64,000 nt of DNA, from assembly GCF_036013935.1 (NCBI RefSeq), contig NZ_CP107902.1, positions 372,001 to 436,000 of the forward strand, written 5' to 3'. The notes beneath the pieces are model-generated. The model saw nothing but the letters and a program-made list of their open reading frames with translations. It had not been told where the DNA came from and did not search any database. The DNA is from Streptomyces sp. NBC_00461 (GTDB lineage Bacteria; Actinomycetota; Actinomycetes; Streptomycetales; Streptomycetaceae). Position numbers and translations under genes: made by a program. This document shows, piece by piece, positions 8,520 through 17,854 of the stretch; the stretch's first letter is position 1, and each line of letters starts with the position of its first letter.

Positions 8520-8575
8520 CGCCCCCGCCCTTCCCCTCTTCACTCAACACCCTCAGCAAAGGAATGTGATCAGCC

Positions 8576-9664
8576 ATGTCCAGACGACACGTCGCCGTCG
8601 CCGCGTCCGTCCTCACCGTTCTCGCCCTCGGCGCCACCAGCGCCTGTTCCGGCAACTCGTCCGCCTCGACCGGCGGTTCGGGTGGCACGCCGACCGTCAA
8701 GCTCATGGCCGGCGGCCTCGACAAGCAGATCTACCTGCCGTACCAGCTGGCCCAGCAGCTCGGCTACTACAAGAAGTACGGCGTCAACGTCCAGCTGAGC
8801 ACCGAGCAGGACGGCGGTGTCGGCGCCGAGGAAGCCATGGCCTCGGGCCAGGTGGACATGGCGGGCGCCTGGTACAACCACACGATCGAGTTCCAGGCGA
8901 AGGGCAAGGCGGTCGAGGACGTCGTCCAGCTCTCCGGCGCGCCGGGCGAGCGCGAGATGTGCACCAAGAAGTCGGGCGTCCACTCGGCCGCCGACTTCAA
9001 GGGAAGGACCCTCGGCGTCACCGACCTGGGCTCGGGCACCGACACCCTCACCCAGTTCCTGGCCGCCAAGAAGGGCATAAAGACCAGCGACTACCACCGG
9101 ATCGGGGTCGGCGCGGGCTCCACCGCAATCGCCGCGCTGCAGAACGGCAAGGTCGCCTGCGTCATGACGACGCAGCCGACGGTGGCCGCGATCCAGAAGA
9201 AGGGCGTCGGTACCTCCGCGGTCGACCTGGCCACCACGAACGGCGCCACGGCGGCGATGGGCGGCGCCTATCCCGCCGCCAGCGTGCTCGCCCGCACCGA
9301 CTGGGTGAACTCGCACAAGGACACGGTGCAGAAGGTCGTCGACGCGCTCGTCGCCACCATGCACTGGATCAACACCCACAGCGCGGCCGACATCGCGAAC
9401 AAGCTGCCGGCGTCGTACGTGTCGAACCAGTTGGTGACCAAGGCCGACTACATCTCGGCCCTGACCGAGGACAAGGGTCAGTTCCTCCCGGACGGCCTCA
9501 TGCCGGCCGGCGGTCCGAAGACCTCTTTGGCGACGGAGAAGCTGGTCGGCAACGTGAAGTCGTCGGTGGACCTCAGCAAGACGTTCACCAATGACTTCGC
9601 CATCCAGGCCAACAAGACCGAGGGCTTCAAGACCACCACGACCCCGGCAGGACCGAACGGCTGA
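8576..9664 (+). CDS. ABC transporter substrate-binding lipoprotein
   Basis: A 362-residue extracytoplasmic binding protein. An N-terminal signal ends in a lipobox-like ATSAC with Cys24 as the predicted lipidated residue, followed by a Ser/Gly-rich linker. The body resembles NMT1/TauA-like binding proteins: YLPYQLAQQLGYYKKYGVNVQL, a GAEEAMASGQVDMAG segment, and DLGSGTDTLTQFLAAKKGI. It ends the importer operon and is followed by a strong hairpin at 9683-9710. Ligand unknown; this family binds small organic or inorganic molecules such as sulfonates, thiamine precursors or nitrate analogues. Confidence 0.9.
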   Translation: MSRRHVAVAASVLTVLALGATSACSGNSSASTGGSGGTPTVKLMAGGLDKQIYLPYQLAQQLGYYKKYGVNVQLSTEQDGGVGAEEAMASGQVDMAGAWYNHTIEFQAKGKAVEDVVQLSGAPGEREMCTKKSGVHSAADFKGRTLGVTDLGSGTDTLTQFLAAKKGIKTSDYHRIGVGAGSTAIAALQNGKVACVMTTQPTVAAIQKKGVGTSAVDLATTNGATAAMGGAYPAASVLARTDWVNSHKDTVQKVVDALVATMHWINTHSAADIANKLPASYVSNQLVTKADYISALTEDKGQFLPDGLMPAGGPKTSLATEKLVGNVKSSVDLSKTFTNDFAIQANKTEGFKTTTTPAGPNG

Positions 9665-9682
9665 GCCTTCACCACCCACGCG

Positions 9683-9710
9683 GCCGCCCAGGTGCAGTCG
9701 ACTGGGCGGC
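9683..9710 (+). terminator. Hairpin terminator of the ABC operon
   Basis: Perfect 9-bp stem GCCGCCCAG (9683-9691) with CTGGGCGGC (9702-9710) and a 10-base loop, 18 bases after the binding-protein stop. There is no U tract, as is common in Streptomyces. Confidence 0.75.
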
Positions 9711-9881
9711 TCCAGGCCGTGAGAACGGGCAGCCCAAGAGGGCGGCGGCAGACAGGCCGACGAGCCAGTCCTTGCGACGTATGGGCGAGACCGACCGAAC
9801 CCGGGTTCAAGGGGGGTTGTACGGGCTCACCGATTGCGCCTGTCATCACCTGGTGTGGCAGTTGGTCGCTGACTGCGGCCC

Positions 9882-9913
9882 GTGCGCCCCGCCCGCGTCA
9901 GGCCGGGGCGCAC
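9882..9913 (-). terminator. Hairpin terminator of the phosphodiesterase gene
   Basis: Perfect 10-bp stem GTGCGCCCCG (9882-9891) with CGGGGCGCAC (9904-9913) and a 12-base loop. It lies eight bases beyond the stop of the minus-strand gene at 9922. The stretch between this hairpin and 9711 shows nothing I recognise. Confidence 0.75.
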
Positions 9914-9921
9914 CGGACTGG

Positions 9922-11571
9922 TCAGCGGACCGGCAGCACCGTGGTGTGTTCCTCGCGCACGGCCTGCAGGGAGCGGGGGTTGAGACCGAGCAGGCTCAGG
10001 ATCGTCGGTGCGATCTGCTTGGTCTGCACGCTCGCGGAGTCGCGCACGCCGTCAGGAACCGAGGCGCCGGACACCACCAACGGGACGTTGAGGTCGTCGG
10101 AGTGGGCGCCGCCGTGCTCGGCGATCTTCTTTGTGCCGCCGGTGTAGACGACGCCGTACTGCGCCAGGCCGAAGACGTCCGGGACACGGGCGTCGCCGGC
10201 TTCGACGTGGAAGTAGCGGGCCGCGGCCTTTCCGGCGTACACCTTGCTGAGCCCGCTGCGCGTGTAGGCCTTGGGCCCGGCATAGATGTCGGTACCGGTG
10301 CCGCTCCGCGCGAGCAGGTACATCTTGGCGAACTCGGTGGCGGCCTGCGAGCGGTCGGTCAGCCACAGCAGCATCGCGTCGTCGTCCACGGAGTGCGCGA
10401 CCAGGTCGCCGGCGGTGGGATGGAGCTTCTTCCAGGCGGCGTTGAGGCCGTCCAGCAGCGGGCCGTCGTCGATCCGGGTGAGCGCGGTGGGGTCGGTGGG
10501 CGACTGGCCGTGCTTGGCGGACAGGATGATCGTGGTGCTGTCGGCCAGGTGTCGCTTGGCGATCTCAGAAGTCAGGGCACCGATCTGCGCGTTGACGAAG
10601 TCCAGGTTCTTCGTCAGTAGCGGTCCGGGCACGTTCTTGGCGGTGTAGCCGCCCTGGAGGCCGTCGGAGGCGGGCAGCTTCTGCGCGGTGGAGACCGACT
10701 GGAAGTTGAGGCCGAAGATCGCCGGGGTGCCGACCTTGTGGGCGCGGCTGTGATCGTAGCCGTCGATCTCGTTGAGGACGGCCTTCACCTTGTAGCGGTC
10801 GTACTGCTCGGTGGCCTGGTTGTCCTTGGTCCAGTCGTTGCCGGCCGGGTAACCGAGGGCGTCGCTGTTGATCTCGGGCGTGAACAGGTCCTGGACGCCG
10901 GTGCCCGAGGGCCCGTTGAGGATTTCGTACGCCGCATGCTTGTCCGACCAGGCGGTGCGCAGACCCGCACTGCGAGCCACCTCGAAGACGGTGTTCACCT
11001 TGAGGTAGGAGTGCGGATAGACCGGCTTGCAGGTCTTGGGGTCGACGGGCAGCTTGGCGGCGTTGATCAGGCTAGCCGGGTTGCCGGTCATCGACAGGAT
11101 GCTGTCCGGCAGGCCGGTGAGCCCCTGACCGGCGTCGATGGATGCCTGGTTCTTGTCCAGGTCTTCGGTGAGATCCACCTCGACACCGGGCTTGACGGCC
11201 TTGCAGCTGGTGGTCCCGGCGGGCAGGAGCGCCGCGTTGTAGGTGTCGTCGTAGTAGACGCCGGTGGTGCCGGGGCCGCCACCGGTCGCCTGGGCGACCA
11301 TGCCGGGGAAGGAGTCGGACGGCGTGGTGGTCTTGGCGTGGGTGTACTCCACGCCGCCGCCGACCAGCCGGGCCAGCGCGGAGTTCGGGTGCCGGGAGAC
11401 GTACCAGGCCAGGTCCGACTGGTGCAGTCCGTCGACCGAGATCAGCAGGACGTGCCTGGCGGGGGCCCGGTGGTGGGAGGCGGCGAACGCTGAGGGTTGG
11501 GCGCCGGTCACGCCGGTCAGGACTCCGGTGGCTGCACTAACGGCTACGAGTCTGACGTAACGTCTGGACAT
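9922..11571 (-). CDS. Secreted nucleotide pyrophosphatase/phosphodiesterase (alkaline phosphatase superfamily)
   Basis: A 549-residue exported enzyme. The signal peptide MSRRYVRLVAVSAATGVL... is followed by the catalytic core: the first metal-binding motif in HVLLISVDGLH, the nucleophile in TTPSDSFPG, a second metal motif in LSAKHGQSP, and the late HGGAHSDDLNVPLVV motif. These place it in the type I phosphodiesterase/nucleotide pyrophosphatase branch that hydrolyses phosphodiester or pyrophosphate bonds outside the cell. ATG 11571 was chosen because a signal peptide begins there and GGGAG precedes it; the longer open frame upstream has no family similarity. It is monocistronic, with a terminator hairpin just after it. 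The natural substrate is not known. Confidence 0.88.
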   Translation of the reverse strand: MSRRYVRLVAVSAATGVLTGVTGAQPSAFAASHHRAPARHVLLISVDGLHQSDLAWYVSRHPNSALARLVGGGVEYTHAKTTTPSDSFPGMVAQATGGGPGTTGVYYDDTYNAALLPAGTTSCKAVKPGVEVDLTEDLDKNQASIDAGQGLTGLPDSILSMTGNPASLINAAKLPVDPKTCKPVYPHSYLKVNTVFEVARSAGLRTAWSDKHAAYEILNGPSGTGVQDLFTPEINSDALGYPAGNDWTKDNQATEQYDRYKVKAVLNEIDGYDHSRAHKVGTPAIFGLNFQSVSTAQKLPASDGLQGGYTAKNVPGPLLTKNLDFVNAQIGALTSEIAKRHLADSTTIILSAKHGQSPTDPTALTRIDDGPLLDGLNAAWKKLHPTAGDLVAHSVDDDAMLLWLTDRSQAATEFAKMYLLARSGTGTDIYAGPKAYTRSGLSKVYAGKAAARYFHVEAGDARVPDVFGLAQYGVVYTGGTKKIAEHGGAHSDDLNVPLVVSGASVPDGVRDSASVQTKQIAPTILSLLGLNPRSLQAVREEHTTVLPVR

Positions 11572-11827
11572 CTGGGCATCTCCCGGGTGTTTGGGGCGAG
11601 TTGCGAGGGCCGGGCCCATCAGAGTCGCGCCTTGCGTACCTGAAACGGCGCATGTGTGAACGCACACGGAAGGAGTGGTCGTGTCTTCATCAAGCAGGTC
11701 TGTTTTTGGCCAAGAAGGAGGGAGTCCACAGACCCGGCGAGCAGCCCGGTCCATTCGCCACCCGTGCGGACGCCGTGAACTGGACGAGGCCGTCGACTCT
11801 CGGCGACCATCCCAGCGGCCCGACAAC

Positions 11828-11902
11828 CCGCACCTGCTCCTGCCGGTGCTCGCCTACGGGCTGCTACAGAAGACAGCCGCCAGCCGGGTCGTGCGGACAG
11901 CG
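11828..11902 (+). pseudogene. C-terminal fragment of a BASS-family transporter
   Basis: About 75 bases encode HLLLPVLAYGLLQKTAASRVV, matching the last residues of the intact transporter at 2731-3783. The DNA is also closely similar (compare 3688-3762), with mainly third-position differences. Nothing else of the gene is present. It is a remnant of a paralogue or of a duplication. The surrounding 11572-11998 stretch otherwise holds no recognisable gene. Confidence 0.75.
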
Positions 11903-11998
11903 GATCGTCGGCACCCGCCCTGCACTGCGTAGCGAACTCCGCGGACCCCTCCCTGATGTCACGAAAGGGCCCGTGACACGGCTGGGCGAATCAGCCAA

Positions 11999-12145
11999 GG
12001 AGCAGTTGGCCTGGGCCAGGTTGAGGTCCTGGCCGCTCGCCGCGCGGAACTCGTTGCCCCGGAACCACTCGTGGAAGCTGCCCCGGTCGTCGGGGAAGAC
12101 CTTCGGCTCCAGCACCCACGCGCCTTCGATACCCAGGGGTCGCAT
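11999..12145 (-). pseudogene. rmlC-like epimerase, N-terminal fragment
   Basis: The first about 49 residues after ATG 12145 match the N-terminus of dTDP-4-dehydrorhamnose 3,5-epimerase: IEGAWVLEPKVFPDDRGSFHEW, then a conserved LAQANCS stretch. Similarity stops there; the catalytic cupin core of about 130 residues is missing and the frame runs on into unrelated sequence. The start lies 14 bases after the stop of the GT2 gene, so rmlC and the glycosyltransferase were probably one operon for a rhamnose-containing polymer (inference). Confidence 0.7.
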
Positions 12146-12158
12146 TCTGTCCGTTCTC

Positions 12159-14129
12159 TTACTTCTTGAGGGCGCGGCGGAGCTTGCCGGCCAGGCGACG
12201 CAGCGTCGACTTGCGCGCAGTGACCGGCGGCTTGGCGACGGCAGCGACCGGCTTGACGACGAGCGTGCCGCCATCGGCCCGCAGGGCCAGGGCCAGCGCG
12301 GCGGACTTCTCCTTGCCGGCGGCGGGCAGGGTCAGCCCCAGCCGCCAGTGGCCGTCGGCGAGGTCGCCCAGCGGAAGGTCGGCGATCAGGTCGGCGCCGC
12401 CGGCCGGGCGGTCCGCCAGCACGGCGGGCACGGTCGAGGTGCGGCTCGCGCGTAGGCCGGTCAGCTTGAGCGTGACGTCGGCCCTGCCCGGGACGTGCAG
12501 CGGCAGGGCGGCGGTGAGGCGGGCGGTGTCGCCGGTGACCGTGACCTCGGGTGGGGTCAGGGCGGTGAGGTCGCACGAGAGCCGGTCGGTCTTCTGGCCG
12601 ATGTCCAGCGAGAGGTTGCCGTAGGGGTCGGTCCAGTACGGGAGAACCAGGCGTTCCGGGGAGCCGAGCAGAGCGCCGATGCGCCCCTGACGGACGTCGT
12701 CGCTCCGCACGGAACCCAGGCGGGTGTCCTTGGTCCAGCCGCAGGAGCTGATGCGGATGAGCACGTCCCAGATGCCGTCGCCCAGTTCCGCGCCGTTCGC
12801 CGCCGTGAGCGGGTCGACCTCGGCGGTGGCCCGCAGGATCTGCCGGAAGGACCCGTCCCGGCCCTCCACAACGGCCTTCTCGCGGGTCAGCTCGACGGGC
12901 TGGAAGAACTCCGCCGCCGTGTCGCGCTCGCGCACGACCAGGTCCACCTTGGACTTGCCCAGCGGCGCGGAGGTGTCCGCGCCCACCAGCGCGATGGCGT
13001 CCAGGCTGCCCTGCGGCAGCGGAGGGACGAGCAGGTCCTTGTCGCCGTCCGAGCGGAAGGTGACTGGCCCGCCGCCCGAGGTGTACTCGGCGGTGAAACC
13101 GATGCTCAGCTTGCCGTTCTCCCAGCTCAGGCTCTCCAGAGCGCCGGAGGGTTTGATGCCTCTCTCCCACTTGGCGAATACCTCGATGTCGCCCAGGCGG
13201 TTCGCCGCGATCAGCCCGGCGACGATCTGCTGCGTGGGCTGCATGCCCGCGGCGACACCGGGGCCGAAGCGTTCGATGACCACCTTGTGGATCTCGTCGA
13301 ACAGCTCCCGGCGGTAGTCGGCGGGCAGCTTCAGCAGCCGCTGCCCGCGCATGCGCTCGACCATCTCGACGCGCAGCCAGCGGCGGAAGAGCTTGTCGCG
13401 CAGCGGGCCGGGCTCGATAAGTTCCTCGACGACGTCGAGGGCCTCGCGGAGGTTCTTGAAGTAGCCGACCGGGTCGAAGCGTTGGAAGCCCGCGTTTGAC
13501 GCGTCGTCCCGCTTGACGTGGTAGTAGCAGATGTAGTCGCTGAGGACGGAGACGTTCTCGGCCCGCAGGTAGGCCTCGGTGACGAAGACGTGGTCCTCCA
13601 GGCGGCGGCGCCCCTCCAAGTACCGGAGGTTGTGCTTGTCCAGGAATGCCTTCCGGAACATCTTGTGCGGGGTGAGGCTGTCGATCAGAGGGGCATTGTC
13701 GACGTTCGCGTGCGGGCGGTTCCTGCGGAACAGCTCCCGCGGGACCGGGCGGCCCTTTCCGGCCATCTTGCCCACGATCACGTCGGCGTTGTTCTCCACG
13801 CCGTAGTTGTGCATACGTTCGAGAGCTTCGTCGCCCAGCCAGTCGTCGTTGTCCAGGAACTGGATGAACTCACCCTTGGCGGCGGCAACACCGACGTTGC
13901 GCGGCTTGCCCGACCAGCCCGACGCCTCCTGATGGATGACGTGCATGTGCGGGTACTCGGCGGCGAGCCGGTCCAGGCGCTGGGGCGTCCCGTCGGTGGA
14001 ACCGTCGTTCACGAAGATCGCTTCGTACTCGTCGTCCGGCATGCTCTGACGCAGAAGAGAGGCGATGCAGTCCTCGATGTACCTACCCGGGTTGTAGACC
14101 GGGATCACCACGCTCACCTTGATCGGCAC
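12159..14129 (-). CDS. Family 2 glycosyltransferase with large C-terminal region
   Basis: A 656-residue protein. The N-terminal about 250 residues form a GT-A/GT2 domain: VSVVIPVYNPG, FVNDGSTDGT, an acidic metal-binding QFLDNDDW and the acceptor-side RRLEDHVF. A helical stretch follows, then about 250 residues of beta-rich sequence as in cell-wall polymer (teichoic-acid-like) glycosyltransferases. GTG 14129 was chosen because the GT fold starts directly after it and GGAAGAA precedes it; the longer frame lacks homology. It is followed by an rmlC fragment. Three copies of a 16-bp dyad lie upstream, a motif also found before the GT-C gene at 18799. It probably adds sugars to a cell-wall or surface polymer. 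Confidence 0.85.
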   Translation of the reverse strand: MPIKVSVVIPVYNPGRYIEDCIASLLRQSMPDDEYEAIFVNDGSTDGTPQRLDRLAAEYPHMHVIHQEASGWSGKPRNVGVAAAKGEFIQFLDNDDWLGDEALERMHNYGVENNADVIVGKMAGKGRPVPRELFRRNRPHANVDNAPLIDSLTPHKMFRKAFLDKHNLRYLEGRRRLEDHVFVTEAYLRAENVSVLSDYICYYHVKRDDASNAGFQRFDPVGYFKNLREALDVVEELIEPGPLRDKLFRRWLRVEMVERMRGQRLLKLPADYRRELFDEIHKVVIERFGPGVAAGMQPTQQIVAGLIAANRLGDIEVFAKWERGIKPSGALESLSWENGKLSIGFTAEYTSGGGPVTFRSDGDKDLLVPPLPQGSLDAIALVGADTSAPLGKSKVDLVVRERDTAAEFFQPVELTREKAVVEGRDGSFRQILRATAEVDPLTAANGAELGDGIWDVLIRISSCGWTKDTRLGSVRSDDVRQGRIGALLGSPERLVLPYWTDPYGNLSLDIGQKTDRLSCDLTALTPPEVTVTGDTARLTAALPLHVPGRADVTLKLTGLRASRTSTVPAVLADRPAGGADLIADLPLGDLADGHWRLGLTLPAAGKEKSAALALALRADGGTLVVKPVAAVAKPPVTARKSTLRRLAGKLRRALKK

Positions 14130-14273
14130 GAGTCTTCTTCCGCCTCCGCTACAGAGTGACTTCGGGACGGCCAGCTCGGACGCCCCGCCCCACACGGCCG
14201 CACAGGCATCGCCGCGGCCCGCCGGGGGCGTTCCAGCACGCCCGCACCGTAGGACCTCCCAGTCCATCTGGAT

Positions 14274-14358
14274 CTACTACGACTTGTAGAATTCAAGAAG
14301 AGGCGACCGCCGCCGGAACTACTACATCTCGTACGACTTAACCTACTACATGTTGTAG
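14274..14358 (-). promoter_or_regulatory. Three 16-bp dyads upstream of the GT2 gene
   Basis: Sites at 14274-14289 (CTACTACGACTTGTAG), 14319-14334 (CTACTACATCTCGTAC) and 14343-14358 (CTACTACATGTTGTAG). The last is nearly palindromic (CTAC-N-ACATGT-N-GTAG). They lie 145-230 bases before the GT2 start. A fourth match lies at 20325-20340 before the GT-C gene. The TAC/GTA half-sites recall BlaI/MecI-type operators, but no such regulator is in the window, so the binder is unknown. Confidence 0.55.
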
Positions 14359-15165
14359 AGTTTGACCGTCCGCCCCTCGCATCAGAGGTGCCCGAAGCGT
14401 TCGGCCGCCGTGGGCCGCGGCGATCGTCCCGACGATGGCGAGGCCGAGCCCGCCGGAACCCGCGTCAGGACGGGGGTTCGGCGGCGGCCCGGCGAGCATG
14501 TCGGGCGCGAAGCCCTGTCCTTGGTCGTGCACGCACAAGTGCACCACGCCGTCCGCGTGTTCGGCGCCGAGAGTGATGCGGCCCGGTCCGGAGGGGCCGG
14601 AGTGGCGCAGCGCGTTGTCGAGGAGGTTGTGCAGAACTTGGCGCAGCCGTACCGGATCGAGGTTGGCGGTTGCTTCGCGGCTGCCAGGAGATTCCACGGT
14701 GATCGTCGAGCCGTCGGCAGTCGCGCGGGCGCGGAACGCCTCGGCCGCTTCGGTGAGCAGCCGCGGCAGGGACACCGGTTCGCGGCGCAGCGGGAGCCGG
14801 CCCTGTCGAGTGCGGGCGAGGACAAGGAGATCCTCGGCGAGTCCGACGAGGCGGTCGGTCTCGGCGGCGGCGGAGCGTATGGCGGCTTCGAGTTCGGTGC
14901 GGTCGCGCGGGCGCGCCGTGGCCAGTTCGAGCTGGGCCCGCAGGAGGGCCAACGGGGTGCGCAGTTCGTGTCCTGCGGTGTCGATGAAGCGGTGCTCGCG
15001 TTCCAGCGCCTCCTGGAGGCGCGCGAGCATGGCGTTGAGGGTGTGCGCGAGACGGGCCAGTTCGTCCCCGGTCGGCGGGACGGTAAGGCGCCGTTCGGGC
15101 TCGGTCTCGGAGATCGCGGCGGCCTCCCGGCGGATGCGCTCGACCGGTCGCAGGGCCGCGCCAGG
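14338..15165 (-). pseudogene. Sensor histidine kinase remnant (truncated at both ends)
   Basis: From the right it reads a HAMP-like stretch (LRPVERIRREAAAIS, DELARLAHTLNAML), the H-box (HRFIDTAGHELRTPLALL), N-box (NLLDNALRHSG) and G-boxes (DQGQGFAP, SGGLGLAIV). The N-terminal membrane and sensor part is missing: around 15160 the frame meets an FtsX permease on the other strand. The C-terminus also leaves the family pattern after AAHGG, running into the promoter region of the GT2 gene. An internal ATG at 15030 would give a soluble core, but loss of both ends argues for a remnant. Confidence 0.75.
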
Positions 15166-16905
15166 CAGCGAACGGCGCCGCCAGGAACAGGGGTTGCTGC
15201 GGCTGCGCGGGCTGCGGCCCCGTCAGATCGCAGGCTTCGCGGGCCTGGAAGCCGCCCTGATCGGCCTCGCCGGGGGCCTCTCTGGGCTGGGTGTCGCCGC
15301 GCTCACCGGCCGTCTCGCCTTCGGCGCGGCCTCGTTCGGCGCGAGCGCAGGGACGTGGACCGTCTGGTACGCGATCGCCTTCGTGCTGGGAGCCGTGGTG
15401 GCCGCCGAGGCCGTCCTCGTCCCCGCCTTGCGGGACCTGCGCTCGGTCACCGTCGCCGACACCAGGAAACAGGAGGGCGTACAACACTCCCGGTCGCCCT
15501 GGTGGCTGCGGTACGGCCTGGACTTCGCGCTCCTGATCGGCTCGTGGCTGGTCTTCCGCGCATCCTCCGGCAACCAGTACGCGCTGGTCCTCGCCCCCGA
15601 GGGCGTTCCCAGCATCTCCGTGTCGTACTGGGCCTTCCTCGGCCCCGCCCTGCTGTGGATCGGCGCGGTCCTGCTGCTGTGGCACCTCACCTTGCTCGCG
15701 CTCAGCCACGGCCGGCCCGTCGTGGCCCGGCTGGCCCGACCGCTGACGGCGACCCTGTCCGGCACCACCGCGGCCATGCTGGCCCGGCGCCGGCGTCCGC
15801 TCGCCCGATCCGTGGTGCTGCTCGCCCTCGCCGTCTCCTTCGCCATGTCCACCGCCGTCTTCAACGCCACCTACAAGCAGCAGTCCGAAGTCGACGCCCG
15901 GCTGACCAACGGCGCCGACGTCACCGTCACCGAACCACCCGGAGCCCAAGTGCCATCCGGTGCCGGCTCCGCCCTGAAGATCTCCGGCGTGCGGCACGTC
16001 GAACCCCTCCAGCACCGCTTCGCCCACGTCGGCTCCGATCTGCAGGACCTCTACGGCGTGCGCCCGGACACCATCACCCGGGCCACCTCGCTCCAGGACG
16101 CCTACTTCGCCGGCGGCAGCGCCCACCAGCTGATGCGACGCCTCGCCCAGCGCCCGGACGACCTCCTGGTCAGCGTCGAGACCGTCAACGACTTCCAGCT
16201 CTCCCCCGGCGACACCGTCAACCTGCGCATCCAGGACGCCCGTACCAAGGCACTGCGCACCGTCCCCTTCCACTACGCGGGCATCGCCAAGGAGTTCCCC
16301 ACCGCCCCCAAGGACAGCTTCTTCGTCGCCAACGCCTCCTACATCACCAAGGCCACCGGCAGCGACGCGGTCGGCGCCTTCCTCCTCGACACCGGCGGCA
16401 GCCACCAGAAGCAGATCGCCGCACAGCTGAGCAAGCAGCTCGGCACCGGGTGCCACCGTCACCGACCTCACCCAGGCCCGCGGCACCGTCGGCACCAGCC
16501 TCACCTCCGTCGACCTCGTCGGCCTGACCCGCATAGAACTCGCCTTCGCCGTCCTGCTGGCCGCCGTTGCCGGCGGGCTGGTCCTCGCCCTCGGACTGGC
16601 GGAGCGCCGCCGCACCTTCGCGATCGCCACGGTCCTCGGCGCGCGGGTACGCCATCTGCGCGGCATGGTCCTCACCGAGGCCCTGCTGCTGGCCGCCGGC
16701 GGCCTGGCCGGAGGCGCCCTGATCGGCTGGGCCCTGTCACAGATGCTGGTCAAGGTCCTGACCGGGGTCTTCGATCCCCCGCCCGCGAGCCTGTCGGTCC
16801 CTGGCACTCACCGCGACGGCCGCCGTCGCCGCCATTCTCGCCGCAGCCCTCAACGGCATCCGCAGCACCCGCCGCCCCGCTGTGGAAGAACTCCGCGACC
16901 TGTGA
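15166..16905 (+). pseudogene. FtsX-like ABC permease remnant, 5'-truncated and frameshifted twice
   Basis: Sequence starts abruptly at ERRRQEQGLLRLRG, a motif from the middle of FtsX/MacB-type permeases, so the N-terminal membrane and periplasmic part is lost. The rest spans helices, a periplasmic domain and the second FtsX domain (TRIELAFAVLLAAVAGG, ERRRTFAIATVLGA). Reading needs one frame change near 16452 (a likely extra G) and another near 16795; the natural end is VEELRDL then TGA at 16903-16905. It is back to back with the kinase remnant, so one deletion removed both 5' ends. Its stop overlaps a GTG in frame with the next regulator gene, so both were probably one operon. Confidence 0.78.
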
Positions 16906-16961
16906 ACGCAACCTGCACCGACGGCGAGCCCCTCGGCCGGGCCGCTCCTGGGCTGTCGACC

Positions 16962-17711
16962 ATGCGCATGCCCGCAACACCGGACCGCAGCAGCCGCCTG
17001 CGCGTCCTCGTCGTCGAGGACGACGACACCATCGGCCGTCACCTGGAGTCCGGCCTGCTCGGCCACGATTACGCGCCGACATGGTGCCGCACGGGAGCAA
17101 GCGCGCTGGCCGAGGCCACCCGGGCCCCGTACGACGTACTGCTGCTGGACCCGGGACTCCCGGACATGGACGGTCTGGACGTCGCCCGGTATCTGCGCCC
17201 CCGCCTGCCCGACCTGCTGATCGTCGTGCTGACCGCGCGGACCGAGGACATCGGCGTCATCGCCGGACTGGACGCCGGGGCCGACGACTACCTCGTCAAG
17301 CCGTTCAGCCTGACCGTGCTGCTCGCCCGGCTGCGGGCGCATCTGCGGCGGCACGCGGTGGCGCCCCCGGCCCGGGACCCGGTGCGGCTGGGCGATCTGG
17401 TCGTCGACGTGGCGGCCCGGCGCTGCGCGCTGCACGGTGTCGAAGTGCCGCTGCGGGCAAAGGAGTTCGACCTACTCGCGGTGCTGGCAGAGCGTGTCGG
17501 CGAGGCAGTGTCGCGGGAGGCGCTGATGGCCGAGGTCTGGGACGAGAACTGGTTCGGGTCCACCAAGACCCTCGACGTGACGATGGCGGGCCTGCGGCGC
17601 CGACTGACGGAGGCTGCCGAGGCAGGCGGGCGCCCGGCCCGGTTGCCGGAAATCACGACGCTGCGGGGGCACGGGTACCGGCTGGACAGGCAGGCAGATC
17701 CATCAGGGTGA
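16962..17711 (+). CDS. OmpR-family response regulator
   Basis: A 249-residue regulator. The receiver domain has the acidic cluster EDDD (19-22), phospho-acceptor Asp63 (LLLDPGLPDMDG), a Thr in VLTARTED and Lys in YLVKPFS. The C-terminal winged helix is of OmpR type (LRAKEFDLLAVLA, SREALMAEVW, TLDVTMAGLRRRL, ITTLRGHGYRL). I use ATG 16962; a GTG at 16902 in the same frame overlaps the permease stop (GTGA) and would add 20 residues. All key residues are intact although its operon neighbours are broken. Directly after the stop, a GTGA overlap at 17708 starts a frame resembling a kinase N-terminus (RRGPWLRLTA) that soon loses frame, so the partner kinase is probably also lost. Confidence 0.88.
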   Translation: MRMPATPDRSSRLRVLVVEDDDTIGRHLESGLLGHDYAPTWCRTGASALAEATRAPYDVLLLDPGLPDMDGLDVARYLRPRLPDLLIVVLTARTEDIGVIAGLDAGADDYLVKPFSLTVLLARLRAHLRRHAVAPPARDPVRLGDLVVDVAARRCALHGVEVPLRAKEFDLLAVLAERVGEAVSREALMAEVWDENWFGSTKTLDVTMAGLRRRLTEAAEAGGRPARLPEITTLRGHGYRLDRQADPSG

Positions 17712-17854
17712 GAAGGGGCCCATGGCTCCGCCTCACGGCGCACCACGCTCGCCGGCTCCGTGCCCCGGTGGCTGCCCGTCGCCGACAGATCGAAGAACCG
17801 GCAGACCGAAGAAGTCGACCCGCCATCCGCGAGTCGACGACACCTGGAGGCGAT

